Positions 9,657 to 18,559 of a stretch of DNA of 64,000 bases are shown here, piece after piece. The notes beneath the pieces were generated by a model. It did not search any database. It had not been told where the DNA came from and was given only the letters and a program-made list of their open reading frames with translations. Both the position numbers and the translations under genes were made by a program. The DNA is from Streptococcus azizii (GTDB taxonomy: Bacteria; Bacillota; Bacilli; Lactobacillales; Streptococcaceae), in contig NZ_MSPR01000002.1 in the NCBI RefSeq assembly GCF_001984715.1, positions 169,438-233,437 on the forward strand, written 5' to 3'. The first letter of the stretch is position 1. The number at the start of each line of letters is the position of its first letter.

Positions 9657-9973
9657 ACTAGGAAACGAAGGCGAAGGTAGAACTAGCGTTCACAGAGACT
9701 CTTGACAACGTATCCTTTTGATTTTTAAAGAGTATTACGTTTGCCGATAATAAAGGACACTACATCGCAGTAAGAGAAGGCAGGCAGAGATAAACGATTC
9801 TAATACTCACTAAAAATCAAAAGTAGACTAGGAAACGAAGGCGAAGGTAGAACTAGCGTTCACAGAGACTCTTGACAACGTATCCTTTTGATTTTTAAAG
9901 AGTATTACGTTTGCCGATAATGAAGGACACTACATCGCAGTAAGAAAAGGCAGGCAGAGATAAACGATTCTAA
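9634..9973 (+). repeat. Two tandem 170-bp units, each a 102-bp MITE-like element plus a 68-bp VOC gene tail
   Basis: Unit 1 is 9634-9803 and unit 2 is 9804-9973, differing at only a few bases. Each begins with a 102-bp element (9634-9735, 9804-9905) with terminal inverted repeats TACTC(A)ATAAAAATCAAAAG and the complement ending GAGTAT. The first copy is flanked by a TA duplication, as in IS630/mariner-mobilised miniature elements such as pneumococcal RUP. The rest of each unit is the C-terminal coding tail of the VOC gene. Confidence 0.85.
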
Positions 9974-9974
9974 G

Positions 9975-10025
9975 GAAGTTGAAAACATCGAGAGTTTTCT
10001 ATCCCGATGTTTTCAACTTCTTTTT
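9975..10025 (+). terminator. Strong intrinsic terminator after exoA/VOC
   Basis: A perfect 16-bp stem (GAAGTTGAAAACATCG and its complement at 10005-10020) with a 14-nt loop, followed by TTTTTC. The rest of 10026-10369 holds the terminator of the opposite operon and a repeat, and no gene that I can support. Confidence 0.85.
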
Positions 10026-10145
10026 CATGAACGGCCTTGTAAAGGAAAGGGAAACAAGAATGGGTAGCGCAAGCTATTTCTTGGTCCTATGCTCTGAGAA
10101 AGTCAAGCAGAACTATCCCAGCCAAGATGTAGACATGAAGAAAAA

Positions 10146-10172
10146 GCATGTAGCCATTTTCTAGCCACATGC
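10146..10172 (-). terminator. Terminator of the ser operon
   Basis: On the minus strand GCATGTGGCTA pairs with TGGCTACATGC (11 bp, two G-U wobbles), followed by TTTTTCTTC. It lies downstream of the Spx-like gene. Confidence 0.65.
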
Positions 10173-10213
10173 ATTCTTTCAACATATTTTCATTTTTTTA
10201 CAGTCTATAGTCT

Positions 10214-10306
10214 GTTTAGTTTGCTTTTAGTACTAGGCAACGAGCTGCAGGCTGTACTTAGAGTACGGCAAAGTGAGTTAACGAAGTAATAAAAGATAAA
10301 CTAAAC
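10214..10306. repeat. 93-bp inverted-repeat element, copy 1
   Basis: Ends are GTTTAGTTT...CTTTTAGTA and the approximate complement (AATAAAAGATAAACTAAAC). A near-identical copy lies in the opposite orientation at 23557-23648. Both are intergenic and contain no coding frame, consistent with a MITE. Confidence 0.7.
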
Positions 10307-10369
10307 GACTATATCATAGGGATTTCCCACCTACCGTCATGATGGCAGACGGCTTCTTACCCAGCTAGA

Positions 10370-10723
10370 CTACAGGCCTAATTCCTTATAGGCAGTCCGA
10401 TAGCCAATCTGTAGAATCTTCCCATCTTGAATCAGAAGGGGTCTTTTAATCAGCATTCCATCACTTGCTAATAAGTCCAAGGCTTGGTCCACCGTTAACT
10501 GGTCAAATCTGTCTTTTAAGCCTAGAGTGCGGTAGCTATTCCCCGATGTATTGAAATATTTTTTAAGTTCTAGTCCTGTAGCTTCCATCCATTCTTTCAA
10601 CTGGCTGGATTGAGGGGGATTAGACTTAATATCAATCGCTTCAAAGTCGAGTCCTAGAGCCTGTAATTCAGCCTTCGCCGCCCGACAGGTTGAGCATTTT
10701 GGATATTCATAAAAGAGTAACAT
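10370..10723 (-). CDS. Spx/ArsC-family thioredoxin-fold protein
   Basis: 117 residues from ATG 10723, which overlaps the ogt stop codon (TGATG). An upstream in-frame TTG is less likely. The N-terminal CSTCRAAKAEL has the CxxC redox motif of the ArsC/Spx superfamily. A later RPLLIQDGKILQIGY segment is the conserved KRPLL..g..l.vG block. Members either bind RNA polymerase (Spx/MgsR) or act as YffB-like reductases, and the sequence alone does not decide. Last gene of the ser operon. Confidence 0.8.
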   Translation of the reverse strand: MLLFYEYPKCSTCRAAKAELQALGLDFEAIDIKSNPPQSSQLKEWMEATGLELKKYFNTSGNSYRTLGLKDRFDQLTVDQALDLLASDGMLIKRPLLIQDGKILQIGYRTAYKELGL

Positions 10724-11220
10724 CAAGAGTCTCCTTTCTTCATCAATGATTCATGCGCTAATAACCAGCGCTTTTTTTCTACCCCGCCTGCATAACCTGT
10801 CAACTGTCCCTGACTGCCAACAACTCGGTGGCAGGGAATCAGAACAGAGATGGGATTTTTTCCAACAGCCCCGCCGACTGCCTGGCTAGAGCGACAACCC
10901 AAACGCTGAGCAATTTGTCCATAGGTCAGGGTCTCTCCACAAGGAATCTCCTGCAAGATTTGCCATACCGCTTTTTGGAATGACGTAGCTGGGACATCGA
11001 TAGGCATAGCAGATACATCTACCGCCTGACCTGCAAAATAAGTATCCAGCATGGAGGTCGCTTGCATAAGTATGGGATGGTTTTCTAGCAAAGGGAGTTC
11101 TGATACTCCACGTTCAAAATATTGCTGGTTTTCAAACCAAATTCCCCGCAATCCTTTATCTGTTGCAATCAGTGACATGTCTCCTAAAGGGGACGAGTAG
11201 AACATTTTATAATAAGTCAT
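10723..11220 (-). CDS. ogt: Methylated-DNA--protein-cysteine methyltransferase
   Basis: About 165 residues from MTYYKMFYSSPLG. It directly reverses O6-alkylguanine by transferring the alkyl group to its own cysteine. The active-site block is IPCHRVVG, followed by LTGYAGGVEKKRWLLAHE. The N-terminal half has the usual SSPLGDMSLIATDKGLRGIWFE strand pattern. The ATG at 11220 overlaps the DUF6440 gene by 14 bp; an alternative ATG at 11205 lies just after that gene's stop. Longer upstream extensions in this frame lack support. Confidence 0.92.
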   Translation of the reverse strand: MTYYKMFYSSPLGDMSLIATDKGLRGIWFENQQYFERGVSELPLLENHPILMQATSMLDTYFAGQAVDVSAMPIDVPATSFQKAVWQILQEIPCGETLTYGQIAQRLGCRSSQAVGGAVGKNPISVLIPCHRVVGSQGQLTGYAGGVEKKRWLLAHESLMKKGDS

Positions 11221-11410
11221 CTTTATATTTTTTATTGATATTTGGTTTTCCTTCCGGATTGAACAAGGGACGCAATTCACCATCTCCTAACCGGAGATAC
11301 TCGACCCCTGTCTCCTTATCAATCCAGAGAGCAGTGACAAGATTGATTTGAAATATTTCAAACCGCTCTCTTAACTCCTTCACATAGTCTTTTCGGTCTT
11401 TTTTATCCAT
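11207..11410 (-). CDS. Small DUF6440-like protein
   Basis: 67 residues from MDKKDRKDYVKEL. The core RFEIFQINLVTALWIDKETGVEYL...LRPLFNPEGKP matches the short DUF6440 pattern (ERF.I ... I.D..TGV.Y ... G.LTPL....GKP). The function is unknown. It starts 8 bp after the serA stop and is embedded in the ser operon. A longer in-frame extension upstream falls inside serA and is not credible. Confidence 0.65.
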   Translation of the reverse strand: MDKKDRKDYVKELRERFEIFQINLVTALWIDKETGVEYLRLGDGELRPLFNPEGKPNINKKYKDDLL

Positions 11411-11417
11411 CCCTATC

Positions 11418-12599
11418 TTATTTCCCTCTTTCAATAATCCGGACCTTGACAATATTTTCATCAGCTTCAAATTGAGCCGCAAGCGCCATAATTTTTTCCT
11501 TATCGGCTTCATCCAAGTCAAGCATGGTATAGGCATAGTCCCCTTTTGAGCGGTTCAAGATATTATCAATGTTAATATTGAGACTGGAGACAGCGGTAGA
11601 AATCTTGGCTACCATATTAGGCACATTTTTATTGATGAGGGTAATACGGAAAGGTGTTGAAAGGCTCTGGTGCATGTTGGGGAAGTTGACCGAATTCGTG
11701 ATTTCCCCCGTCTCCATAAAGCGACGAATGGTTTGTCCAGCGGCAACCGCACAGTTGAGTTCCGCTTCTTCTGTCGATCCTCCGACATGCGGGAAAACGG
11801 TAATATGTGGCTTGTTGAGCAAGTCTTCTGTCCCAAAGTCTGTGATATAGTGACCCACAACACCTGTTGCAATAGCATCAAATAAGTCTTGATGATGGAC
11901 CAATTCACCACGGGCAAAGTTAATGATCGTGGTTCCTTTTTTCATCATAGAAAAGGCCTCTACATTCAATAATTCGCGGGTGCTATCATTGAGTGGTACG
12001 TGAACTGTGATATAATCTGACTGGGTAAAAATCTCTTTCAAATCATCGACCCGTTTGACATGGCTCGAGATGCTCCAAGCTGTTTCGACAGACACATACG
12101 GGTCGTACCCCAAGACATTCATCCCCAAACGGCGGGCATCATTGGCAATCCTGGCTCCAATAGCACCGAGTCCAATCACCCCGAGAGTCTTCCCTGTAAT
12201 TTCAGTTCCTGCAAACTGCTTCTTTCCTGCTTCTACTTGCTTAGGTACATCATCACCTGATAAGGTATTCGTCCAAGCAGTAGCCTTGATGTAGTCACGC
12301 GCGGATAACAAAATCGATGCCAGTACCGCCTCTTTTACCGCATTGGCATTAGCACCTGGCGTATTAAAGACAACGATGCCGTGGGCAGTTGCTTCCTCAA
12401 TGGGAATGTTGTTAGTGCCTGCGCCTGCACGGGCAATGGCTTTTAGATTTTCAGGAAAAGCAACACCATGCAGATTTTCAGAACGGATGATAAAGGCATC
12501 TGGGTTCACTGCCTGATCTCCGTCAATCTGAAATTTATTTCCCAATTCCTTCAAGCCAATCTGGTTAATATTATTAAAGGTTCGTACACTAAATACCAT
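11418..12599 (-). CDS. serA: D-3-phosphoglycerate dehydrogenase
   Basis: 393 residues. It oxidises 3-phosphoglycerate to 3-phosphohydroxypyruvate, the first step of serine synthesis. The NAD-binding motif is GVIGLGAIGARIA (~140-152). Catalytic-region blocks are NFARGELVHH (Arg), the Glu within DFGTEDLLN, and HVGGSTEEAE (His). A C-terminal ACT domain (~320-393, ITLINKNVPNMVAKISTAVSSLNINI) suggests serine feedback control. The enzyme is of the short type without the extra intervening domain. It sits downstream of serC and a GNAT gene. No serB is in this operon. Confidence 0.95.
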   Translation of the reverse strand: MVFSVRTFNNINQIGLKELGNKFQIDGDQAVNPDAFIIRSENLHGVAFPENLKAIARAGAGTNNIPIEEATAHGIVVFNTPGANANAVKEAVLASILLSARDYIKATAWTNTLSGDDVPKQVEAGKKQFAGTEITGKTLGVIGLGAIGARIANDARRLGMNVLGYDPYVSVETAWSISSHVKRVDDLKEIFTQSDYITVHVPLNDSTRELLNVEAFSMMKKGTTIINFARGELVHHQDLFDAIATGVVGHYITDFGTEDLLNKPHITVFPHVGGSTEEAELNCAVAAGQTIRRFMETGEITNSVNFPNMHQSLSTPFRITLINKNVPNMVAKISTAVSSLNINIDNILNRSKGDYAYTMLDLDEADKEKIMALAAQFEADENIVKVRIIERGK

Positions 12600-12658
12600 C
12601 TTCTTTCCTAAAAGGGGTGGCGTCTGTCCATCCCTTCTCCTTCTTTCTATTCTTCTAT

Positions 12659-13219
12659 TTAATCATTTCTGCCCAGCATCCAGCGGTCATCTTCTGCAAT
12701 TTCTTGGTAAAGACTCGTTTCGTTCTTAGCCTTTATCTTCTGATAGGCCAAGCGTTCCCCGTCAATCGGTACTTTTCCGCAGTAAACAAAGCCCAATTTT
12801 TCCAGGATATGCTGCATCACTAGGTTTTTCTCATGGGTATCACATCGAAAATCTGGACCTTTTTGCCCCTCAATTAAACCTTGTAAAAAGGTCTGAATCA
12901 CTTGCTGGCCACGAAACTTCTCACTAACGGCTACACGATGAAAAGTAGTATAGATAAAATGGTTATGTAGCCACTTGCCATCATATATTCCGTTATAGGC
13001 CGCCTCATTCCCAGTTTGAACTGCCGCATAGGCTGCCACCTGCCCCTTGACAATCGCAACATAGCCACGACCTGATAGAATATCATCAAAGATGTCCTCT
13101 GGACTCGGGTAACTTCCCTGCCACTGATTACTACCTGATTGGGCTAAAAAAGCCCGTGCATCTTCAAAAATCTGAGTAATCGCCTTCACTTCGTTGGGGT
13201 GAGCAAGTCGAATTTCCAT
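12659..13219 (-). CDS. GNAT-family N-acetyltransferase in the ser operon
   Basis: 186 residues. The GNAT fold is shown by [25 protein letters not shown], the central strand VAIVKGQVAAYAAVQ, and the acetyl-CoA-binding segment VAVSEKFRGQQVIQTFLQGLIEG (R/Q-x-x-G-x-G/V type). Its ATG overlaps the last base of the serC stop codon, so it is translationally coupled. This gene position between serC and serA is common in streptococci. The acceptor substrate is unknown. Confidence 0.85.
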   Translation of the reverse strand: MEIRLAHPNEVKAITQIFEDARAFLAQSGSNQWQGSYPSPEDIFDDILSGRGYVAIVKGQVAAYAAVQTGNEAAYNGIYDGKWLHNHFIYTTFHRVAVSEKFRGQQVIQTFLQGLIEGQKGPDFRCDTHEKNLVMQHILEKLGFVYCGKVPIDGERLAYQKIKAKNETSLYQEIAEDDRWMLGRND

Positions 13220-14310
13220 TAGGCATTCTCCTCTTCAAAAGCCTTCATAAAGGCAATCAGATCAACCACTCCTTGATACGGAAAGGCATTGTAAAGACTC
13301 GCCCGCATCCCACCGACTGAACGATGCCCTTTGATGTTTTTAAAGCCTGCTGCAGTCGCTTCCTTGACAAATTTTGCATCCAATTCTGGCGTCGGAGATA
13401 CAAAAGGGATATTGGCTACTGAGCGCTCTTCCACCTTGCTAACTGGATTGCTATAAAAATCCGACTGATCGATATAATGATACAAAAGGCCTGATTTTTC
13501 GCGATTGCGCTTCTCCATTTCATCAACCCCACCGATGTCCTTGACCCAGTCAAAAACTAGTTTGGCAATGTAAATAGAATAAGCAGGAGGTGTATTATAA
13601 AGCGACTCATTCTCAGCCTGAATGCGGTAATCTAACATACTGGATAAGACTGGAGTATCATTTAAGAAATCCTCCCGAACAATCACGACCGTCACACCAG
13701 CAGGTCCAATATTTTTTTGGGCACCAGCATAAATCATGGCAAAGTCCTCTACATTGTAGCGAGCCGCTAAAATATTAGACGACATATCTGCAATAACAGG
13801 AACACCATTGGTATCTGGAATCCTATAAACAGCTGTCCCTTCAATGGTATTATTCGTGGTCAGATGCACATAGGCTGCCTCAGGGTCGATTAAGCTCTTA
13901 TCAAAGCTCGGTAATTCTCTATAGGTTATTTCTTCTGTTGACCCTAGCAAAATCGGCTCAAAGGCAATCGTTTTTGAGAGCTTGACAGCTTCTGTATAGG
14001 CTTTTTTCCCCCATGAACCACCCACTAGATAGTAGGCCTTCTTGCCTTTTGCAAAATTAAGCGGAATCATGGTAAACTCAAGCGATGCCCCACCTTGCAA
14101 GAACAAAACCTTATAATTGTCTGGAATAGCCATTAGCTCGCGTAAGGTCGCCTCAGCACCTTTTATAATTTCATCGAACTCTTTGGAACGATGCGACATC
14201 TCTAATACACTCATGCCTGAGCCATTGTAATCCAGAAATTCAGCCTGGGCTTTTTCTAAAACGGGTTTTGGCAATACTGCAGGTCCTGCAGAAAAATTAT
14301 AGATTGTCAT
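13219..14310 (-). CDS. serC: Phosphoserine aminotransferase
   Basis: 363 residues. This PLP enzyme converts phosphohydroxypyruvate to phosphoserine. Visible are the N-terminal [12 protein letters not shown] block, [13 protein letters not shown] (phosphate-binding), the PLP lysine in [14 protein letters not shown] (~197), and the C-terminal [17 protein letters not shown] segment. First gene of a minus-strand operon running serC - GNAT - serA - DUF6440 - ogt - Spx-like. Confidence 0.96.
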   Translation of the reverse strand: MTIYNFSAGPAVLPKPVLEKAQAEFLDYNGSGMSVLEMSHRSKEFDEIIKGAEATLRELMAIPDNYKVLFLQGGASLEFTMIPLNFAKGKKAYYLVGGSWGKKAYTEAVKLSKTIAFEPILLGSTEEITYRELPSFDKSLIDPEAAYVHLTTNNTIEGTAVYRIPDTNGVPVIADMSSNILAARYNVEDFAMIYAGAQKNIGPAGVTVVIVREDFLNDTPVLSSMLDYRIQAENESLYNTPPAYSIYIAKLVFDWVKDIGGVDEMEKRNREKSGLLYHYIDQSDFYSNPVSKVEERSVANIPFVSPTPELDAKFVKEATAAGFKNIKGHRSVGGMRASLYNAFPYQGVVDLIAFMKAFEEENA

Positions 14311-14341
14311 CCTATCCCTCCAAATTAAAAAGATTTTGTTT

Positions 14342-14350
14342 ATTATATCA
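14342..14350 (-). promoter_or_regulatory. Extended -10 promoter of the ser operon
   Basis: TGATATAAT on the minus strand, 32 bp upstream of the serC ATG, with the TGn extension. A GGAGGG ribosome site follows. No T-box or riboswitch structure is apparent in the short leader. Confidence 0.55.
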
Positions 14351-14598
14351 CAAATTTTCAGACAACTCTATCTTTTTTTCTTATCCAGTAGATTCATTCG
14401 GATTTTATCCGCTCCCCTCTATTACGGAAGATATATAACGGCTCCTCCTGCCCAGTAAACAGGAAGAGCAAACGAATGGATACCCTGCGAAAATCAACCA
14501 TAGCCTCAGGCAAGACCTATCCTGATTGGAAGCCAAAAATAGGATGGAGCGCTGTTCTACAGCCAGTACCAGCTAGTTCATTTTTGATAGCAGTCTAA

Positions 14599-14672
14599 TA
14601 CTCTTTAACAATCAAAAGGATACGTTGTCAAAAGTCTCGGTGAATTGAACACGCCCTAAACTCTGTGCGAAA
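14599..14672. repeat. Partial RUP-like/composite repeat
   Basis: Begins with the TACTCTTTAA.AATCAAAAGG terminal sequence and continues with the shared body (GATACGTTGTCAA..GTCTCGGTGAATTGAAC). It then diverges, without the second terminal repeat. The remainder of the 14311-14719 gap holds only the serC promoter and the rsmI terminator. Confidence 0.7.
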
Positions 14673-14708
14673 AGGAGCCTCAGACCATCCCTTAATGGAT
14701 AGATAAAA

Positions 14709-14733
14709 GACTGGGAAATCTATTTCTCCAGTC
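14709..14733 (-). terminator. Terminator overlapping the rsmI stop codon
   Basis: GACTGG/CCAGTC plus GAAA/TTTC form a hairpin containing the rsmI stop, followed on the minus strand by TTTTATC. Confidence 0.65.
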
Positions 14734-15586
14734 CATGATATTTATCATATACTTCCTGTTTTCTGAGTTGATAGCGTTTCGCAACTTCTTTGATGGCCTG
14801 ATTGGGCTTTGAGCCACCAGCAATCAAGCTCTCTACTGCTGCTACCAAATCGATCTCGGGGGATTCCCCTATTGCTTTTCCGTCATAACCTGATACAATG
14901 ATTAAGCATTCGCCTTTCAAGGGATTCTCCGCAATAGAAGGAAGGATTTCGCTAATCTGTCCACGCCGGTATTCTTCATACAATTTTGTCAATTCCCGCA
15001 CGACAACAACAGAACGGTCTCCATAAATAGCCTGCATATTTTCCAGTGTTGCTGTGACCCGATGGGGGGATTCATAGAAAATCTGCGTTTCAGGATAGGT
15101 CTTTTTTTCCTCAAAAAAGGCCTTTTGTTGCCCCGACTTCCGAGGTAAAAATCCGTAAAAAATATGTGGTTGCGGTGCTAAACCCGAAGCAATCAAAGCC
15201 GTAATCCCTGCAGAGGCTCCCGGCAAGGCAACGACTGGAAGGTTTTCTGCAATCGCAGCCTTCACCAAATCATGTCCAGGATCTGAGATACTCGGAAGCC
15301 CTGCATCTGAGACTTGGGCAATAGACTGCCCAGAGCGCAACATGTCTAGCAAAAGAGGAATTTTCTCATGAGCGTTATGCTCATGAAAAGACATCTGGCG
15401 CGTTTCAATCTCGAAATGTTTGAGCAAAAGTCCTGTATTACGTGTATCTTCTGCTGCGATGACATCCACCGCTTGCAAGGTTTCAATCGCCCGAAAGGTC
15501 ATATCTTGAAGATTCCCTATCGGTGTGGCTACTAGATACAAGGTACCATAGGGCAGGGAATGTTTTACTGATTTTTGAATCTGCAT
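14720..15586 (-). CDS. rsmI: 16S rRNA 2'-O-ribose C1402 methyltransferase
   Basis: 288 residues, SAM-dependent, acting on the ribosomal decoding centre. Family blocks are LYLVATPIGNLQDMTFRAIETL, AEDTRNTGLLLKHF, QVSDAGLPSISDPGHDLV (SAM/tetrapyrrole methylase fold), ALPGASAGITALIASGL and ESPHRVTATLENM. A short helical C-terminal extension resembles those of other RsmI proteins. It starts 2 bp after the yabA stop, in the tmk-holB-yabA-rsmI operon. Confidence 0.96.
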   Translation of the reverse strand: MQIQKSVKHSLPYGTLYLVATPIGNLQDMTFRAIETLQAVDVIAAEDTRNTGLLLKHFEIETRQMSFHEHNAHEKIPLLLDMLRSGQSIAQVSDAGLPSISDPGHDLVKAAIAENLPVVALPGASAGITALIASGLAPQPHIFYGFLPRKSGQQKAFFEEKKTYPETQIFYESPHRVTATLENMQAIYGDRSVVVVRELTKLYEEYRRGQISEILPSIAENPLKGECLIIVSGYDGKAIGESPEIDLVAAVESLIAGGSKPNQAIKEVAKRYQLRKQEVYDKYHGLEK

Positions 15587-15588
15587 GC

Positions 15589-15906
15589 TTACTCTCTATT
15601 CAATAGTTCTAAACAAAACATACATGGCTCATCATTGTCCCTACGTTGTCCGTAGGAAAAGGTACAGATGTGAAAGCCATCTTCGTAGATATTCTCCAAG
15701 TTTTCCTTTCCAAAATTAGCCGTCCGACTCTGCTCTCGGTCATCTTTTTCCAAACGCTCCCTCAGTTTGGAATTTTCCAAGCGCAAATCGGTATTTTCTT
15801 CAATAACACCGCGTAGATGTTTCTTGATTGCCTCTACTTCTGCAAGAGTGACGAGCAGATTTTGGGAAAAACCATCCAAGGCATCAAAAATCTCTTTCTT
15901 GTCCAT
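15589..15906 (-). CDS. yabA: Replication initiation control protein YabA
   Basis: 105 residues. YabA binds DnaA and DnaN and restrains replication initiation. The N-terminal ~60 residues form a leucine-zipper coiled coil ([23 protein letters not shown]...[13 protein letters not shown]). The C-terminal zinc site is [20 protein letters not shown], with the H-x-C...C-x-x-C arrangement. It lies between holB and rsmI with almost no spacing, as in B. subtilis and other streptococci. Confidence 0.96.
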   Translation of the reverse strand: MDKKEIFDALDGFSQNLLVTLAEVEAIKKHLRGVIEENTDLRLENSKLRERLEKDDREQSRTANFGKENLENIYEDGFHICTFSYGQRRDNDEPCMFCLELLNRE

Positions 15907-15909
15907 CTC

Positions 15910-16815
15910 CTATCCTTTCACTTGTTTTTCTGTTGATAACAACCAGTATTCTAAGGCATTTTGTAGACTAACATGACTCCGCCATTGTAGCTGAGCAAGC
16001 TGTAGATTCTCCAAGTAGGTCAATATTAGCGGATTTGCCATCTGCTCTGCTAACAACAGGGTGAGCAAATGAAACAGACGTGCTTGATCTGACTTTTCAT
16101 CCACCAAACGAATCAAGCGGCCCACTTGTAAATAGGCCTTGTTGGGTTGTGTTAACAGCACCTCGATCCACCTTTTTGCCACCGCCATCAATTCTAAAAA
16201 AGATTTCTGACCAGCTAGTTGCTCAGCTTCTTCAATAGTGGTCGCAAGGCGAGCAAGTAGCTGAGCCTGGGTTTTCACTAAGCCTCTTTCTTCCAGCAAT
16301 CGCTCTAAAATGTGTATATTTTTGGGGAAGTCCACCATCTGAACCCGACTTTTAATCGTTGCCAATACCTCTTGTTCCTGATTGGTCAGTAGAAAGATGC
16401 GGGTATCGCTCTGAGGTTCTTCAATGACCTTCAACAGTGAATTCGCTGCATTTGGGTGCATCTTCTCCGCGTCTCGAATGATAAAGACCTGCTGGTTCGC
16501 TTCAAACCCCGACTGAGAAAACTGTTTCACCAGGTCACGGATGGTCTCTGTTTTAATAGTATTCCCTTGGGGACTGATAACATTCACATCCGTAAATTCT
16601 CCCTGCTCAATCAAGCGACAGGCGCGACACTGTCCACAAGGAATACCTGCCACCTTATTGTCACAAAAAATCGCCTGACTCAGAAAGATGGCCATTTCAA
16701 AACTGGCAAAATTACCTGAAAAAAGGTAGGCATGTGCCAAACGCCCTTGCTGCAAAACAGTCTGGAACAACTGATAGATAGGGGGCTGTAAGCCCTGTAA
16801 TTCTTCTTTTTTCAT
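15910..16815 (-). CDS. holB: DNA polymerase III delta-prime subunit
   Basis: 301 residues, a clamp-loader subunit. The N-terminal AAA+-like domain has HAYLFSG and the zinc module [17 protein letters not shown]. An [23 protein letters not shown] block replaces Walker B, and [19 protein letters not shown] is the sensor 1/SRC region. As in other delta-prime subunits, a clear Walker A lysine is missing. The start overlaps the tmk stop by 4 bp. Confidence 0.93.
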   Translation of the reverse strand: MKKEELQGLQPPIYQLFQTVLQQGRLAHAYLFSGNFASFEMAIFLSQAIFCDNKVAGIPCGQCRACRLIEQGEFTDVNVISPQGNTIKTETIRDLVKQFSQSGFEANQQVFIIRDAEKMHPNAANSLLKVIEEPQSDTRIFLLTNQEQEVLATIKSRVQMVDFPKNIHILERLLEERGLVKTQAQLLARLATTIEEAEQLAGQKSFLELMAVAKRWIEVLLTQPNKAYLQVGRLIRLVDEKSDQARLFHLLTLLLAEQMANPLILTYLENLQLAQLQWRSHVSLQNALEYWLLSTEKQVKG

Positions 16816-17453
16816 GTTTTATTTTTTAAAAAGCGGTCATAGATGACAGTAAAGGCTGCTTCTACAACCTCCTCCAACGACTGAGAGGCATCGATTTTGA
16901 CAATACGGTCTGACTCCTTCTCCAAAATTGCCAAATAGCCAGTTCTCACACGCTCATGCATCTCTAGGGTCTCCATATCGAGTCTGTCAATATCACGAGT
17001 GCTATTGCGAGAAATCCGTGCCAGTCCTTCTTTTACATCAATATCAAAATAGAGTGTCAAATCTGGCTTGAGCCCATCTGTGACATACTGATTTAACCAG
17101 CCAATCGCTTCGGTATCCAAGCCCCTACCAAAGCCTTGATACGCAACTGAGGAATCGATAAAGCGATCAACCAAGAGTAGCTGTCCACTTTCTAAGGCTG
17201 GTAAAATGCGTTCTTGTAAATGCTGACGTCGTGCTGCAATATACAGCAACAACTCTGTCTTATCATCCATGGCTGTATTTTGAGGGTCCAAGATCACAGA
17301 GCGAATGTCCTCTGCAATCGCCACACCTCCCGGTTCACGGGTCGTAGTAACCTGCTTTCCTAGTGCTTCTAGGCGCGGAACCAACCTTTGTAAAACGGTC
17401 GTCTTTCCTGCTCCGTCTGGTCCTTCCAACGTGATAAATATTCCTTTTGTCAT
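16812..17453 (-). CDS. tmk: Thymidylate kinase
   Basis: 213 residues. It phosphorylates dTMP to dTDP. The P-loop is [11 protein letters not shown] (~10-20), the DR-x motif is [19 protein letters not shown], and the lid region is near [21 protein letters not shown]. It is the first gene of the operon with holB, yabA and rsmI. Upstream is an extended -10 (TGGTAGAAT on the minus strand at 17522-17530). Confidence 0.96.
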   Translation of the reverse strand: MTKGIFITLEGPDGAGKTTVLQRLVPRLEALGKQVTTTREPGGVAIAEDIRSVILDPQNTAMDDKTELLLYIAARRQHLQERILPALESGQLLLVDRFIDSSVAYQGFGRGLDTEAIGWLNQYVTDGLKPDLTLYFDIDVKEGLARISRNSTRDIDRLDMETLEMHERVRTGYLAILEKESDRIVKIDASQSLEEVVEAAFTVIYDRFLKNKT

Positions 17454-17587
17454 ACAGATCCCCTATCATTCTGATTCACTTTTGAAAAGTATCGTCATTT
17501 CCCTTGAACACAACTTCTTTTATTCTACCAAAAAAGCCAAGAAAAAGCACTTTTTATTTTGTCTTGGCTTCCTATCTTGCATTTATC

Positions 17588-17616
17588 TTGTGTAAGCCCT
17601 TTTAATCTGTTAGAAT
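17588..17616 (+). promoter_or_regulatory. Promoter of the YitT-family gene
   Basis: TTGTGT (17588-17593), a 17-bp spacer and TAGAAT (17611-17616). AAAGGGG follows as the ribosome site. Confidence 0.6.
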
Positions 17617-17646
17617 GGAAGTAGATAAACCGAAAGGGGTAGTGGA

Positions 17647-18510
17647 GTGCTACGATTTAAGAATCTTTTTTTTATTATACTAGGTGCAGGGCTATTTGCC
17701 TTTGGGCTCAACTACTTGATTATCCCCAACCATCTCTATGAGGGGGGTGCAACAGGAATCAATCTGATTATTTATTATCTGTTTCGTATTCAGCCGTGGT
17801 TGATGAATATCCTGATCAACATTCCTCTATTTCTCCTCGGATGGAAAATTTTAGGAAAGCAAACGCTCTATTATAGTATCGTAGGTACTCTAGGCGTAAC
17901 TACCTGGTTAGCTCTCTTTGAGCGCATTCCGATTCATATTCCCTTGGAAGGAGATTTAGTCCTAGTATCTATCCTGGGTGGCATCCTGCTAGGAGCAGGT
18001 CTTGGAATAATCTTCAAGGCTGGTGGCACGACAGGAGGAAGTGATATTCTTGCTCGAATCGGCCACAAGTACACCTCTTTCACCATTGGACAGATTATTT
18101 TGTCAATCGATATCCTAGTGCTGGTGCTGACCATCTTGGTCTTTCACGATCTCCGCAGCGTCCTCTATACCTTAATGATGGTCACCATCGTCTCCCGTGT
18201 CATTGATTTTATTAGCGATGGGAACTACGGTAGCAAGGGCGTCATGATTGTCTCTGAAAAATCACAAGAGCTGGCTCAAGCTATCGATGAAAATATCGAA
18301 CGTGGCATCACCCTTATCAAGGCCCAAGGCTTTTATAGTAAAAAAGAAATCGACCTAGTTTACTCCGTTATCTACAAAGGCCAGCTCCAAGAAATGAAAG
18401 ACCTGATCCATCGCATCGATCCCCATGCCTTTATCACCATTACCGATGCCCATGAGGTCCTGGGAGAAGGCTTTACACTGGACAGCAACAAACAACCCTT
18501 TAAACAATGA
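17647..18510 (+). CDS. YitT-family membrane protein (DUF161/DUF2179)
   Basis: 287 residues with a GTG start at 17647, chosen because AAAGGGG lies 12 nt upstream and no other start fits. About five membrane segments occupy residues 5-180. The repeated DUF161 motifs NYLIIPNHLYEGGATGINL and GIIFKAGGTTGGSDILARI are clear. The soluble DUF2179 C-terminal domain follows (GITLIKAQGFYSKKEIDLVYSVIYKGQL). Molecular function is not established for the family; transport is possible. Monocistronic, with promoter and terminator. Confidence 0.9.
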   Translation: MLRFKNLFFIILGAGLFAFGLNYLIIPNHLYEGGATGINLIIYYLFRIQPWLMNILINIPLFLLGWKILGKQTLYYSIVGTLGVTTWLALFERIPIHIPLEGDLVLVSILGGILLGAGLGIIFKAGGTTGGSDILARIGHKYTSFTIGQIILSIDILVLVLTILVFHDLRSVLYTLMMVTIVSRVIDFISDGNYGSKGVMIVSEKSQELAQAIDENIERGITLIKAQGFYSKKEIDLVYSVIYKGQLQEMKDLIHRIDPHAFITITDAHEVLGEGFTLDSNKQPFKQ

Positions 18511-18516
18511 CTTTGA

Positions 18517-18550
18517 CCCCACTCACCATCAACTGTGAGTGGGGTTCTTT
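18517..18550 (+). terminator. Terminator of the YitT-family gene
   Basis: CCCCACTCAC / GTGAGTGGGG (10-bp perfect stem, 8-nt loop), followed by TTCTTTCC. Confidence 0.85.
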
Positions 18551-18559
18551 CCTCGTCTA

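Noticed and set aside
11411..11536. N-terminal extension of the DUF6440-like gene
   Set aside because: The extension lies inside serA in another frame. The family similarity begins only after MDKKDRKDYV.
14311..14400. Possible T-box or riboswitch leader for the serine operon
   Set aside because: The leader after the extended -10 is under 30 nt, too short for a T-box or known riboswitch.
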